Source of the DNA: UBA1444 sp964521625
GTDB lineage: Bacteria; Bacillota; Negativicutes; UBA1444
Assembly: GCA_964521625.1 (NCBI GenBank)
Contig: CAZFSM010000006.1
Location: 113,566-177,565 of the forward strand
Reading direction: 5' to 3'
DNA: 64,000 bases
Shown here: one piece after another, positions 26,271-36,100 of the stretch
Numbering within the stretch: the stretch's first letter is position 1
How the letters are laid out: each line of letters starts with the position of its first letter
Notes under the pieces: model-generated
Told to the model about the DNA's origin: nothing
The model's input: only the letters and a program-made list of their open reading frames with translations
Database searches by the model: none
Made by a program: the position numbers and the translations under genes

Positions 26271-26585
26271 TTACCTAGGTAGCAAAAAGGGCGCCAATAC
26301 CTTTTGACAATCAACCGCCGTCATGCCTTCAATTAAAATTAGTTTTTTGCGACTTTGCGCACCTGAAAGCAGTTTGACATGAGAGTTTGACACACCAAAC
26401 ACTTCTGCCAGGTAGCGCAGACATTGTTTGGTGGCTTCGCCATCGACCGGTGCTGCATCCACTGCCAATTTCAACCGCCCATCATGGATTCCCCGAATCT
26501 TATTGGCGCCAGATCGCGGCTGAACCTGGATCGCGATGGAAACTCCGCAGGGTAATTCCTTGATTTGAAGCTCCTGCTCAGGCAA
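26271..26585 (-). CDS. yggU: DUF167/YggU-family protein
   Basis: 104-aa small basic protein with IAIQVQPRSGANKIRGIHDGRLKLAVDAAPVDGEATKQCLRYL, the conserved core of the YggU family. Function unknown. TTG 26585 sits 2 bp after the divIVA stop. It is last in the sepF-proC-ylmH-divIVA cluster, its usual place in Firmicutes. Confidence 0.85.
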   Translation of the reverse strand: MPEQELQIKELPCGVSIAIQVQPRSGANKIRGIHDGRLKLAVDAAPVDGEATKQCLRYLAEVFGVSNSHVKLLSGAQSRKKLILIEGMTAVDCQKVLAPFLLPR

Positions 26586-26587
26586 GA

Positions 26588-27040
26588 TCAGTTATCATCT
26601 TCTTCATCTTTTTTCAGCATCTCCAACTGAGCCGCCAGCAGGGTTTTTTGCCGAATGCGAAACACTTGGGCATGTTTGCGCAATTCTTCATATTCAACAT
26701 TCATCCGACGGACTTTGGCGGCGGCTTCATCAAGCATCCGTTGTCCCCGGACATCCATTTCCTTCATCATCAATTCACATTCGCGCTTGGCGTTTAACTT
26801 GACCTCTTCGGCCGTTTCCTGCGCAATCACCAAGGTGCTGTGCAAGGTAGCTTCCATGTGCTGATAGTGTTCCAACTTCGTGGTCAATCGTTCAACATTT
26901 TCTTTCAGGTCCATCGTTTCCTGCAGCAAACGTTCATAGCTCGTAGCTGCTTCTGCCATAAACAGATCGACTGCGGCAGGATCATAACCTCGAAATTCTT
27001 TTTTGAACTTCTTGTTTTGAATATCCAGCGGTGTCAGCAC
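26588..27040 (-). CDS. divIVA: DivIVA-domain cell division/polarity protein
   Basis: 150 aa. The N-terminal membrane-curvature-binding segment LTPLDIQNKKFKKEFRGYDPAAVDLFM is followed by a coiled coil to the C-terminus. GTG 27040 with AAGGGG upstream. DivIVA marks septa and poles by binding curved membrane. Adjacent sepF and ylmH give the classic division cluster. Confidence 0.92.
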   Translation of the reverse strand: MLTPLDIQNKKFKKEFRGYDPAAVDLFMAEAATSYERLLQETMDLKENVERLTTKLEHYQHMEATLHSTLVIAQETAEEVKLNAKRECELMMKEMDVRGQRMLDEAAAKVRRMNVEYEELRKHAQVFRIRQKTLLAAQLEMLKKDEEDDN

Positions 27041-27079
27041 GAGTCCACCCCTTCCAATTATGCCGGTAGTTTTATAGAT

Positions 27080-27865
27080 TTATATGTATCTTTTCAACAA
27101 GACACCCGTCCGACCCTTTTTTGTCTGTCCGGTAATTTCAACAACTTCGATACGACCACGACCGCGAAAGGAAATTACATCTCCCGCTTTCACGTTTTGT
27201 GACGCATTTTTGGCATCTTTCCAGTTGACCTTCACTTTTTCCGACTGAATTTCTTCAGTCATCTGGGTGCGCGACATGCCAAACCCGGCTGCGGCGACCG
27301 AATCGAGCCGCAGGGATGCAACCGTGGACCGGATTTCCTTGACTGTCTCCGGTTTTTGCTGCAAGGCTGAGAATTCGATTGTTTTTACTTTAACGTTTGC
27401 CGCGCCAATCCGTTGCAGTTCACTGAGCAAAAATGCACTGATTGAAGCATCAGCGATAATCTGGCATCCACCAGCCAACATAAGGATATCGCCAATAACG
27501 CCCCGTTTAATTCCCAGGGCCAATAGTCCACCAAGAACATCACGATGCGAAAGATCATAGTAGCGGGCATCCCACTCGACAGCAACCGCAACCAGGGAAA
27601 AATCAACTTCGCCGCGGAACTCTTTATGGACAAAAGCAGCCCGGACTCTTTCAGCACCGATATAGCCGCCGGCAGACCGCAGTTCCAGATTTTCTTCATA
27701 AGCTGCCGCTGACTCTGCGATGGAATACCCATGCGGGTCCAAAAACTCGGTCAACTGGAATCGCCGGCTGTGCACAACCGCTTCCGCCGCAGTGATGATC
27801 CTGGAAGCTACTTCATGGTCGCCGGTCGAGCGATAGTAGCGGAGAATTTTATCCCGATCAATCAT
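27080..27865 (-). CDS. ylmH: YlmH-type S4 RNA-binding protein
   Basis: 261 aa with an N-terminal domain and a C-terminal S4 domain (about residues 185-260, MTEEIQSEKVKVNWKDAKN...GDVISFRGRGRIEVVEI). In Bacillus YlmH binds stalled 50S-peptidyl-tRNA complexes and can support RqcH-independent or RqcP-like tailing. ATG overlaps the proC stop by 4 nt (ATGA). RqcH is also in this window (6.4 kb). Confidence 0.9.
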   Translation of the reverse strand: MIDRDKILRYYRSTGDHEVASRIITAAEAVVHSRRFQLTEFLDPHGYSIAESAAAYEENLELRSAGGYIGAERVRAAFVHKEFRGEVDFSLVAVAVEWDARYYDLSHRDVLGGLLALGIKRGVIGDILMLAGGCQIIADASISAFLLSELQRIGAANVKVKTIEFSALQQKPETVKEIRSTVASLRLDSVAAAGFGMSRTQMTEEIQSEKVKVNWKDAKNASQNVKAGDVISFRGRGRIEVVEITGQTKKGRTGVLLKRYI

Positions 27866-28677
27866 TGGTCCTTGCCCATATCACGGGAACGGGCTGTAGC
27901 CGCAACAACCGCTTCAATCAGGGAAGCCCGAATCGAATGAGTTTCCAGCATATGTACTCCAGTAATCGCTGTGCCCCCCGGTGAAGTGACCATATCTTTC
28001 AATTTTCCCGGATGTTCGCCTGTTTCCAATACCATTTTTGCAGCGCCGAGCATCGTCTGCGCCGACAGTAATAAGGCGTTCTGTCTGGAAAACCCGACCC
28101 GGACGCCAGCGTCTGAAAGTGCATCCAGCATGAGGAAGAAGAAAGCCGGACCACTGCCTGACAAGCCAGTGACAGCGTCCATCATCGACTCTTCCACCAC
28201 GACGGACCGACCGACAGCGGCAAACATTTCAGAAATCATCAGCGCCACTTTTTCATCGGCATGCGTTCCTCTGGCAACGGCTGACATCCCCTCGCCAACA
28301 GCGACCGGCGTATTGGGCATGACCCGGATTACCGGCACGCCAAGCAGATATTTCTCCATCGTGGAAATTTTAATCCCGGCAGCAATCGAAACCACGATTG
28401 TTTTCTTTGGCACCACTTTGCCGATACTCGCCAGCACGGTCGCCATTACTTGCGGTTTTACCGTCAGAAATAAAATTTCGGAAGAACTGGCGACGGCAGT
28501 GCTCGAGTCAGCAGTTTGAACCGAATAACGCTCTTTTAAATATTTTAGGCGCTCCGGCACTACATCATTTATTGTCAACTGTTCCGGTTTTAACAACCCC
28601 TTGGCTAACAAGCCGCCGATCAACGCTTCGCACATCGCGCCGCCGCCGATAAAGCCGATTTTTTTATTTACCAGCAT
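27862..28677 (-). CDS. proC: Pyrroline-5-carboxylate reductase
   Basis: 271 aa, NAD(P)H-dependent last step of proline synthesis. Rossmann motif GFIGGGAMCEALIGG at residues 8-22; C-terminal signature DMVTSPGGTAITGVHMLE near 230. ATG 28677 is chosen: GGGAGG lies 8 nt upstream and the start overlaps the sepF stop by one base (TGATG). An upstream in-frame start at 28710 would sit inside sepF and add residues outside the family. Confidence 0.95.
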   Translation of the reverse strand: MLVNKKIGFIGGGAMCEALIGGLLAKGLLKPEQLTINDVVPERLKYLKERYSVQTADSSTAVASSSEILFLTVKPQVMATVLASIGKVVPKKTIVVSIAAGIKISTMEKYLLGVPVIRVMPNTPVAVGEGMSAVARGTHADEKVALMISEMFAAVGRSVVVEESMMDAVTGLSGSGPAFFFLMLDALSDAGVRVGFSRQNALLLSAQTMLGAAKMVLETGEHPGKLKDMVTSPGGTAITGVHMLETHSIRASLIEAVVAATARSRDMGKDQ

Positions 28678-29228
28678 CAATGGTCCCTCCCTTGTTTTTG
28701 CCCCCGCCACGGTAACATCGCCTGTTCTTGTTCAAAGGGTCGTTCGTTCGAATATACTAAAACATCTGATGGCGCAAATAAAAATATCGCTGCGGAAATT
28801 CGTTGTACCGTGCCGCCGACTGCATAAGTGATACCGCTCATGAAATCAATTGTTCGTTTGGTTGTTTCCGCATCCGTCCGGTCGAAATTGACCAGCACGG
28901 TTTTTCCGTTCGTCAGATTTTCCGCAATCTGTTGGGCATCGTCAAATCCGCTCGGTTGTGTCAGAACCAGTTTGTTTTTTCCGGTTGTCGCCGTTGCAAT
29001 CATCGGTGATGGATGCGGCGACTTGTAAGGTTGCGGCAGAGCTGGCGCAGAAGGCGGCGGTTCGGGCGGCGCTGTCCAGCGCGGTTTACTGTCTACTGGT
29101 TTCGACGACCGTTCAGTCTTTCGGTCCTGACGAGGATTGGATTTTTCCACTGGCTTTGCCGGCTGTTCGTCTGTTTCTTCCGCTTCCACCAGACCCAGTG
29201 CATTCCAAAGTTTATCGAAAAGCTTCAA
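28677..29228 (-). CDS. sepF: Cell division protein SepF
   Basis: 183 aa. A membrane-targeting N-terminal helix (MKLFDKLWNALGL) is followed by a Pro-rich linker (about 20-80) and the SepF core (KLVLTQPSGFDDAQQIAENLTNGKTVLVNFDRTDAETTKRTIDFMSG), which binds FtsZ. Placed between yggS and proC as in many Firmicutes. Confidence 0.94.
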   Translation of the reverse strand: MKLFDKLWNALGLVEAEETDEQPAKPVEKSNPRQDRKTERSSKPVDSKPRWTAPPEPPPSAPALPQPYKSPHPSPMIATATTGKNKLVLTQPSGFDDAQQIAENLTNGKTVLVNFDRTDAETTKRTIDFMSGITYAVGGTVQRISAAIFLFAPSDVLVYSNERPFEQEQAMLPWRGQKQGRDH

Positions 29229-29242
29229 TGCTTATCCTCCTC

Positions 29243-29908
29243 TTAGCGGGTTGTCCGCTCACCAAAAATACCGGACCCCACACGAATCATGTTGGACCCT
29301 TCTTCGACTGCGACAGTATAGTCATGGGTCATGCCCATAGAAAGCCAGCGAAATTGCTCGGGTTTTGCCACAAGATTCTTTAGTCTGTCAAATATTTGTC
29401 GGGTTTGACGAAAGATCGGCCGAGTTTGTTCGGCTTGCGCAAAAAAGGGAGCAATCGTCATCAGCCCGCATAAACGAATATTGGGCAAGGCTTCGAGAGC
29501 AGACGTCACTGCAACTGCGTCAGCAGGCTCAATGCCAAACTTACTATCTTCACCGGCAACATTGATTTGCAGCAAAATATCCTGAACTTTTCCGGCGAGT
29601 CTCGCCTGTCGGTCAATTTCTGATGCCAATTTCAGGCTGTCTACCGATTGGATTAGCGAAAATAACGCGACCGCCTGCTTAACCTTGTTGGTTTGCAAGT
29701 GACCGATCAAATGCCATTGAACTGATAAATCCGCTAAGCCGACAATTTTTTCCGCAGCTTCCTGCACCCGATTTTCAGCCAAAATTGCCAATCCGGCGCT
29801 AAACGCTTCACGGATCCGTTCGGTTGATTGCGTCTTTGTAACCGCAACAATTGTGACCTGTTGCTGATCAACAGAATTAAATAAGGCCGTCGCATTTTCA
29901 ATGATCAA
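29243..29908 (-). CDS. yggS: YggS-family PLP homeostasis protein
   Basis: 221 aa PLP-binding TIM-barrel protein that buffers pyridoxal phosphate. The Lys-bearing VTIVAVTKTQ is near residue 25 (usual: VSKT); HLIGHLQTNKVK near 67; the C-terminal WLSMGMTHDYTVAVEEGSNMIRVG phosphate site is intact. TTG 29908 has GGAGG at 8 nt. First gene of the division cluster, 63 bp after pgeF. Confidence 0.92.
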   Translation of the reverse strand: MIIENATALFNSVDQQQVTIVAVTKTQSTERIREAFSAGLAILAENRVQEAAEKIVGLADLSVQWHLIGHLQTNKVKQAVALFSLIQSVDSLKLASEIDRQARLAGKVQDILLQINVAGEDSKFGIEPADAVAVTSALEALPNIRLCGLMTIAPFFAQAEQTRPIFRQTRQIFDRLKNLVAKPEQFRWLSMGMTHDYTVAVEEGSNMIRVGSGIFGERTTR

Positions 29909-29971
29909 GATTCCGGCCTCCAGTACCGACTGTTTTTATTTTTCTATTATATCGCCGGGGCGATTGCCCTG

Positions 29972-30769
29972 TCAAAGAGACATCAATACGCCGAACCGGC
30001 CCGCGGTTCCTCCGCTGGCCCGATGCGAAAAAAAGATATCCGACTGACGCGCGGTGGAAATTCCGGCGACATGAATATTATGTGAAGCGACCCCGGCTGT
30101 CAGAAACTGCAGTTGGTTCCAGTGCCATAAATCGAGCTGCCAGTGCCCAGGTGTTGCTGGACGGGAAAAGCTCTGCTCGTTGTTCCAGTGTTTACGAATT
30201 TCCGTCATTACCGGCTCGTCGACTTCGTAATCTTCCGGGCCGATCGAAGGGCCAATCCCAACCAAACAGTCAGCCGGTTCCGTGCCAAAATTTTGTTGCA
30301 TACATTGAAGTGTTTTGGGTCCGATTGATTTTTCGGTTCCTTTCCAGCCGGCATGGCTAAGGCCAATCACCTGGCGAACCGGATCAAAAATCAACAAAGG
30401 AACGCAATCGGCGAAAAACAGCAACAACGGCAAGCCGCGTGTATTGGTCACCAACGCATCCGTTTCTGCAATACGCTTGCCGGCATAGCTGTTATCAACA
30501 ATCGCCACCGCAGTTTCATGGACTTGGCCGGAAGAAACTACGCGTCGGACATCCACGCCAACTGCCCCGCAAAACCGCTGTCGATTGATTTGCAGGTTTT
30601 GTGCCAAATCGTTAACTTTAACCCCTAGATTCAAGGTTGACAAGCCGCCCGAACTGACACCGCCGTCACGGGTAGAAATGCCGTGGGTTAACCCCTGTTG
30701 CTTTAATGCCGCAAAATAAGCCCAACGCACTCCGTTTTTATGCTCAGTAAATTCAATTTGTGGCGCCAT
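29972..30769 (-). CDS. pgeF: PgeF/YfiH laccase-domain protein
   Basis: 265 aa, member of the multicopper-oxidase-like YfiH fold now known as purine nucleoside phosphorylase / peptidoglycan editing factor. Zn-site motifs: FADCVPLLIFDP near residue 126 and LSHAGWKGTEKS near 143. The ATG at 30769 is 16 nt from an AGGAGG, longer than usual, but an in-frame stop excludes earlier starts. Confidence 0.9.
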   Translation of the reverse strand: MAPQIEFTEHKNGVRWAYFAALKQQGLTHGISTRDGGVSSGGLSTLNLGVKVNDLAQNLQINRQRFCGAVGVDVRRVVSSGQVHETAVAIVDNSYAGKRIAETDALVTNTRGLPLLLFFADCVPLLIFDPVRQVIGLSHAGWKGTEKSIGPKTLQCMQQNFGTEPADCLVGIGPSIGPEDYEVDEPVMTEIRKHWNNEQSFSRPATPGHWQLDLWHWNQLQFLTAGVASHNIHVAGISTARQSDIFFSHRASGGTAGRFGVLMSL

Positions 30770-30789
30770 GATTATCTAAAATAGCCTCC

Positions 30790-32472
30790 TCATCCGTTGC
30801 AAACACCACACCTGCGACAACCGTCAAAACATACCGACGTAACCGCTTCTTGCAAAGCTCGTTCCAGTTCAGTCCAGAGATACGCGCGGCTAACTCCAAC
30901 ATCAATGTTGTCCCAGGGGAATACTTCCTGCTGCGCACGTTGTCGATACAGATATTCCGCTTCCACAACTTCGCTTTGTTTTAACGCTTGTTTCCAGTAT
31001 TTTCGTCCACCCAGTTGGTGCGCCAACAAAACTACCCCGCCGAGGCGTTGGTCGCCACGGGCTAACATCCCTTGCAAATACGCCTCACGTAGTGATTCCG
31101 ACTGAATTCGGATCTTTTTTTCTTTGCCCAGACTCTTTTCCAATTGTTTCAACCGATGAGCCACAATTGTCTGATCAACCATCGGTAGCCACTGAAACGG
31201 AGTAAACGGCTTCGGCACGAAGGGATTAACGCTCAATGTCAGCGTTCCCGGTCGTCCACTGGCTTTCATCCGTTGCATGACCAGCAGCGCCAGTTCGCTG
31301 ATCGCCGCGATGTCCTGGTCGGTCTCTGTCGGTAATCCTAGCATAATGTACAATTTTACATTGGGAATTCCTGCTTGCAGAGCCATGCCGACAGTGCGCA
31401 GCAAGTCTATATCACTGATGCCTTTATTGATCACCCGCCGCAATCGTTCGCTGCCTGCCTCAGGCGCCAGCGTGATCGTGCGATGACCACTTTTCGCCAA
31501 TAAATCAACCAGTTCCTGGGTAGTCGAGTCGGCGCGCAGCGATGCGACCGAAGTTGCCGTGTTTGTGCTGGATAACATCGAGCACAATAATTCCATGTCA
31601 GGAAAGTCCGATACGGCGGCGCCAACCAAGCCAATTTTTTTGTTTTGCGACTTTGCATGATCAATGCCGGTTCGGATGCTGTCCAGCGAACGCGAACGCG
31701 GCGGACGGAAACAATAGCCCGCCATGCAAAAGCGGCAATGCCGGCCGCAGCCTCTGGCAACTTCCACCAGATACAAACTGTCAAACTCAGTATTGCTTGC
31801 AACAATCGCCGTTTCACCGCAAAACTTGTCCAATTGTTTGATTTGGCGGCGAACGACCGGGTGCAACGGTTGGTGGAATCGGGGCACATACAGACCAGGC
31901 ACAGCTGCCAGGTTTTGCAGCACATGATCGCGCGACAGGCTCGCGGCGGCGCCGGAATGATAAACGTCCAACAAGTCCTGAATAACTTCTTCACCTTCGC
32001 CGATCACAAAAACATCGATAAAGGGGGTTAGCGGCTCCGGATTAAAAGTTGCGCAAGGACCGCCGGCAATGACGATCGGGTCTGTCCCGGTCCGCTGGGA
32101 ACAACAGATGGGAACCCGCCCCATCTGCAAGATGTCAGGGATGTTGAAATAGTCGAGCTCAAAAGAAACTGCCAAGCCAATCAGCTGAAATTCATTAAGC
32201 GGCCGCTGATTTTCCAGCGTCAGTAGCGGTGTTGCCGAACGCAGATACTCCTGCCGGTCTGCGGCAGAAGGCAAAAAAGCCCGTTCACAAGCCGTGTCAA
32301 CCCGTGAGTTGATTTCGCGATAAATAATCTGAAAGCCCAGATTGGACATCCCGAGGTGATATTCATTAGGAAACACCAGTGCAAAACCGGTTTTCGCCCC
32401 TGGTGCAGAAAGCTGGACCCCTGTTTCATTTGCCAGGCGTTGTTTGAGTGCGTCGATCAGTTGCCAATTCAT
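30790..32472 (-). CDS. B12-binding-domain radical SAM protein (TIGR03960-like)
   Basis: 560 aa. The N-terminal cobalamin-binding-like domain (about 1-200) contains PNEYHLGMSNLGFQ and IVIAGGPCATFNPEPL. The radical SAM core has RGCGRHCRFCMAGYCFRPPRSR (CxxxCxxC) near residue 245. The C-terminus ends with CFDGCRRCGVCNG, a possible metal site. This family is common in anaerobic Firmicutes, often next to a TIGR03936 protein, but none is seen here. Substrate unknown. 20 bp upstream of pgeF. Confidence 0.88.
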   Translation of the reverse strand: MNWQLIDALKQRLANETGVQLSAPGAKTGFALVFPNEYHLGMSNLGFQIIYREINSRVDTACERAFLPSAADRQEYLRSATPLLTLENQRPLNEFQLIGLAVSFELDYFNIPDILQMGRVPICCSQRTGTDPIVIAGGPCATFNPEPLTPFIDVFVIGEGEEVIQDLLDVYHSGAAASLSRDHVLQNLAAVPGLYVPRFHQPLHPVVRRQIKQLDKFCGETAIVASNTEFDSLYLVEVARGCGRHCRFCMAGYCFRPPRSRSLDSIRTGIDHAKSQNKKIGLVGAAVSDFPDMELLCSMLSSTNTATSVASLRADSTTQELVDLLAKSGHRTITLAPEAGSERLRRVINKGISDIDLLRTVGMALQAGIPNVKLYIMLGLPTETDQDIAAISELALLVMQRMKASGRPGTLTLSVNPFVPKPFTPFQWLPMVDQTIVAHRLKQLEKSLGKEKKIRIQSESLREAYLQGMLARGDQRLGGVVLLAHQLGGRKYWKQALKQSEVVEAEYLYRQRAQQEVFPWDNIDVGVSRAYLWTELERALQEAVTSVCFDGCRRCGVCNG

Positions 32473-32526
32473 GTGTTTATTATGTCATACCTGGATTAAT
32501 GAGGCAACCTTGCGCCGAGATGTGCA

Positions 32527-32571
32527 GAAAAAAGGGGCCGGAGACTCTGGCAAAAGCCACTTCCCTACCCC
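32527..32571 (-). terminator. Terminator of the nrdR-nrdD-nrdG operon
   Basis: Minus-strand hairpin with nested GGGG/CCCC, GGA/TCC and GGC/GCC pairs, followed by TTTTTT. It lies 15 bp after the nrdG stop. Confidence 0.65.
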
Positions 32572-32585
32572 AAGAACGCAATTCA

Positions 32586-33104
32586 TTATATCGCCCAGGT
32601 CGGATCTGTCCATTCCACTGGTTTTCCCTGCCGCAACGATGCCGGTAGGTCAAGTAAGCGTTGGTTGCTGGAGCCGCGATAGGCCAGGCTGATATCCCGC
32701 TGCTCCAATAAAAATGGGCCGTCAATTAAAACATCAGTGACTGAAAGCAGTGCCGCAATATCCGCATTACTCCTGCTTTGCTCCAATAATGCTTCAAAGA
32801 CAAAGCCGGTATAGGTGAAAATCGATAACCCGCGTTGTTTCGCTACCTGACCGATTTCGGCCAATGCGCCTGCCTGTAAAAACGGCTCGCCGCCGGAGAA
32901 TGTCACGCCGCTTACCAAGCTATTGGTTGGCAATTGAGCAATAACCTCGGCCGCAGTCGAGTCATATCCGCCGGTCAGGTCCTGTGTTGCAGGGTTATGG
33001 CAACCGGGGCAATGATGCCGGCAGCCTTGGACAAAAACGACCATCCGAATGCCGGGGCCATCTACGACGCTTTCTTTAACCAGTCCTGCCAACAGCAGCT
33101 TCAT
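32586..33104 (-). CDS. nrdG: Anaerobic ribonucleotide reductase activase
   Basis: 172 aa radical SAM enzyme that generates the glycyl radical in NrdD. The 4Fe-4S motif is QGCRHHCPGC (CxxxCxxC) near residues 31-38; the SAM-binding VTFSGGEPF is near 68. It follows nrdD by 17 bp, as expected for a coupled pair. Confidence 0.95.
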   Translation of the reverse strand: MKLLLAGLVKESVVDGPGIRMVVFVQGCRHHCPGCHNPATQDLTGGYDSTAAEVIAQLPTNSLVSGVTFSGGEPFLQAGALAEIGQVAKQRGLSIFTYTGFVFEALLEQSRSNADIAALLSVTDVLIDGPFLLEQRDISLAYRGSSNQRLLDLPASLRQGKPVEWTDPTWAI

Positions 33105-33121
33105 CTTCTCGCACTCCCCAG

Positions 33122-36100
33122 TTAAAAATGCGAAACACGGTGGTTTAATTCTGCCTGTTTTGGGTCGTTAAACCGCTCAATTGTCGATAAATAGCCGGTA
33201 ATCCGGCGCACCCGACGTACTGATGCCGCGCTGCAAACCGGGCAGCAGTCAGATTCTATGACTCCGATATGGCCGCAGGAGTCGCAGAAATCGACCGGGA
33301 AATTGATCCCTGCATAGCCAACGTCAGCTTCTGCCATACAACGCAAAATATCTTCAACGGCTTTGGGATTGTTAACCGGCGGTGAATCAAATTCCACATA
33401 GCTGATATGGCCAGCATTGGTGTATTTATGATAAATTCCTTCGCGACGCATTTTTTCAAATGCACCAATCGGGTAGCTAACAGGGATATGGAAAGAATTG
33501 CTGTAATACTCCCGATCCGTAACCCCTGGAATAATCCCGTACTCCTTGCGATCCATCCGGACAAAACGGCCGGATAACCCCTCAGCCGGTGTGGCGATCA
33601 GTGTAAAATTCAATTTATATTTTTCGATTGCTCGATCAGTTTTGTCGCGCATGAAGGCGACAATTTCCTCACCCATCGACTGCGCCTCATCACTTTCGCC
33701 GTGATGCTTGCCAACCAGGCTGATCAATGTTTCGGCTAGTCCGATAAAGCCGATGGATAGGGTTCCGTTTTTGATGACCTGCTCAATGGTATCGTTGGGT
33801 CCGAGTTTTTCCGACTCCATGTATAAACCCTGCCCCATCAAAAAGGGCAGGTCTTTGACTTTAAGTTCAGCTTGCACCTGGAAACGATGGTAAAGTTGCT
33901 CGCAGATCAGATTCAGCATTTCGTCCAGTTGTTGATAAAATTTCATTAAATTGCGTTCGGACTTTATCGCAATGCGCGGCAAATTTAAGGTAGTAAAGCT
34001 CAAATTGCCTCTTCCATCCGTTACAGCTGGACCATTGATATTGGCAATGACACGAGTCCGGCAACCCATATAGGATACATCAGTTCCATACGGTGCATTG
34101 TAAGAAGAATCCATAAAACTAAATGTGGGATTCAACCGTTTCGACGCCACGCGGATTGCCAGTTGAAACAAATCATAGTTGGGATCCTGTGGGTCAAAGT
34201 TTATGCCTTTTTTTATCCGGAAAATAACATTGGGAAATATCGGATTCTCGCCTTTACCGAGTCCCTTATCATAGGCGCGAAGCAAGTTTCGCGTAACCGC
34301 CCGGCCTTCCGGGCTGATTTCCGTACCGACATTCAGGCTGGAAAACGGCACTTGCGCGCCAGCGCGTGAATTATGGACAAATATCCCCTGCGCTGTAAGG
34401 AAGTTTTCGTTATCGGCTACGGAAATATCGTATACATTCCGCTCCATCGGTCGCTCAACCAAAGAGTCGACAGCAATCGGGTAAAGTTGGCTGGCACGTT
34501 GCGTAACTTCATACAGCGACTGAACCTCGGCGTTTTTCGTCAGCAGCTGCTGCGCCCAGTTCCGCAGAGTTGCCTGATCAACCATGTCCCCCAATACATC
34601 ATCCAAGCCGCTCTCAGCCGGTAAAAACAAACGACTGCATAATTCGCCAAACGGAATGGGCGCCGCAAATCCGTCAAGCGCGATAATTTCGGGGCGCAAA
34701 CCGGCGACTTCTTCCAAGCGCTGTTGATCCGTCTGCGACAAAATTCTGCTGGCCAAATCGCTGGCCCATTCACATACTGTTTCCAGGCCTACGGGTCCGG
34801 TTAAATTTTGCAAATAGTTTGCGCCGCAGGTTTTAACGATTAGCGGCCGTATATAATCATAGTCAAACGGTTTCTCTTCCGGCGCAACGTTGAAGATGTC
34901 GAATTTTTCGCTGCCGTAAGTGCTGATACTGTAACAATTTCCAGCCATAGCCCATTTTCCGGCGTCAATGCGGGTCTGCGACATTGAAGAGGCCCTGCCG
35001 ATCCGAGTCAACAACAACCAGATTCCATCGCGCAGTTCCTTGGAGTAGGTTGCCGCTATTTGTTGCGGCGCATCTGTTTTGCCAGCATAAACTTTGAAAA
35101 ATCCATCCAGGAATGCCCGAATAATTGATTCGGAGGCGAAAAACACTTCTGTCGGCACTCGTTTTGTAGATATACCAGCGCCGCAAACATGGCGAACGAA
35201 TGCTGCGAACCTGCTGCCGACACGACAAACCAAGTCGCCGTTATTGTTTGAACGGTCGATACGCAGTTCCGCCGTGAACAACGGGTTGATTTTGCGCAAA
35301 ATCGCTGTGACATACGCTTCGGCTTTTATGTCGCAATTTTTGCCAGTCAATTCTGCTTCGGCAGAAGAACCACCGGCAACATAACAGCCAAAGAATCGGG
35401 CCAGATTTTCATCCAGCTCTACAGCATCCAGCGCATAACGACGTGAAGCGGGATAAGATCGCAAATCATACATGTGCCGTCGAATTTCTGCCTGCCATTT
35501 TGTTGGAACTAGTCCGACCTTGAGAACTTCAGGGTTGGCGGTTGCGACTTTGCCGGCGCCATCTAGTGTCATGATTGAATGATTGTCAGTTACAGCAACT
35601 GATTGGCCGCTCCTCAGGTTGACTTGCATAACTCGATTGAAATTATAATGTTTAATCGAATCGGTTATCTCTTTCAGTTCGGTTTGTCCAGTTTTGTAAT
35701 TCAAACTGAGCGCTGCATAACGCCCTGCTTCAAATTTGAGATGAAAATCAGCCATGGAGACCGTTGCCATTTTCTCTTCCAGACGATCATAAACCCAGAT
35801 TTGTTCATCTGCTGGCAGTGAATGCATGGAATTCAGATTATAGATCAATGCTTCCATCGCCTGAAACACTTCTTCTTCCGGAACATTTTTCATGAAAGGC
35901 GCCATGTCCCGATCGAAATAGGCAAAACTTTGCCCGCCATACATGTCATTCTGCGAAGACTGCAAAATGATTGCCGCCAATGCAGTAGCCGAGCTAGGCC
36001 GTTTAGGCGGGCGAATGTAGCCGTGTCCATTGTTAAACCCATCATGTAATAATCTGCCAAGCGGTATTTGCACACAGTTCAAGGTTTTACCATAGAAATC

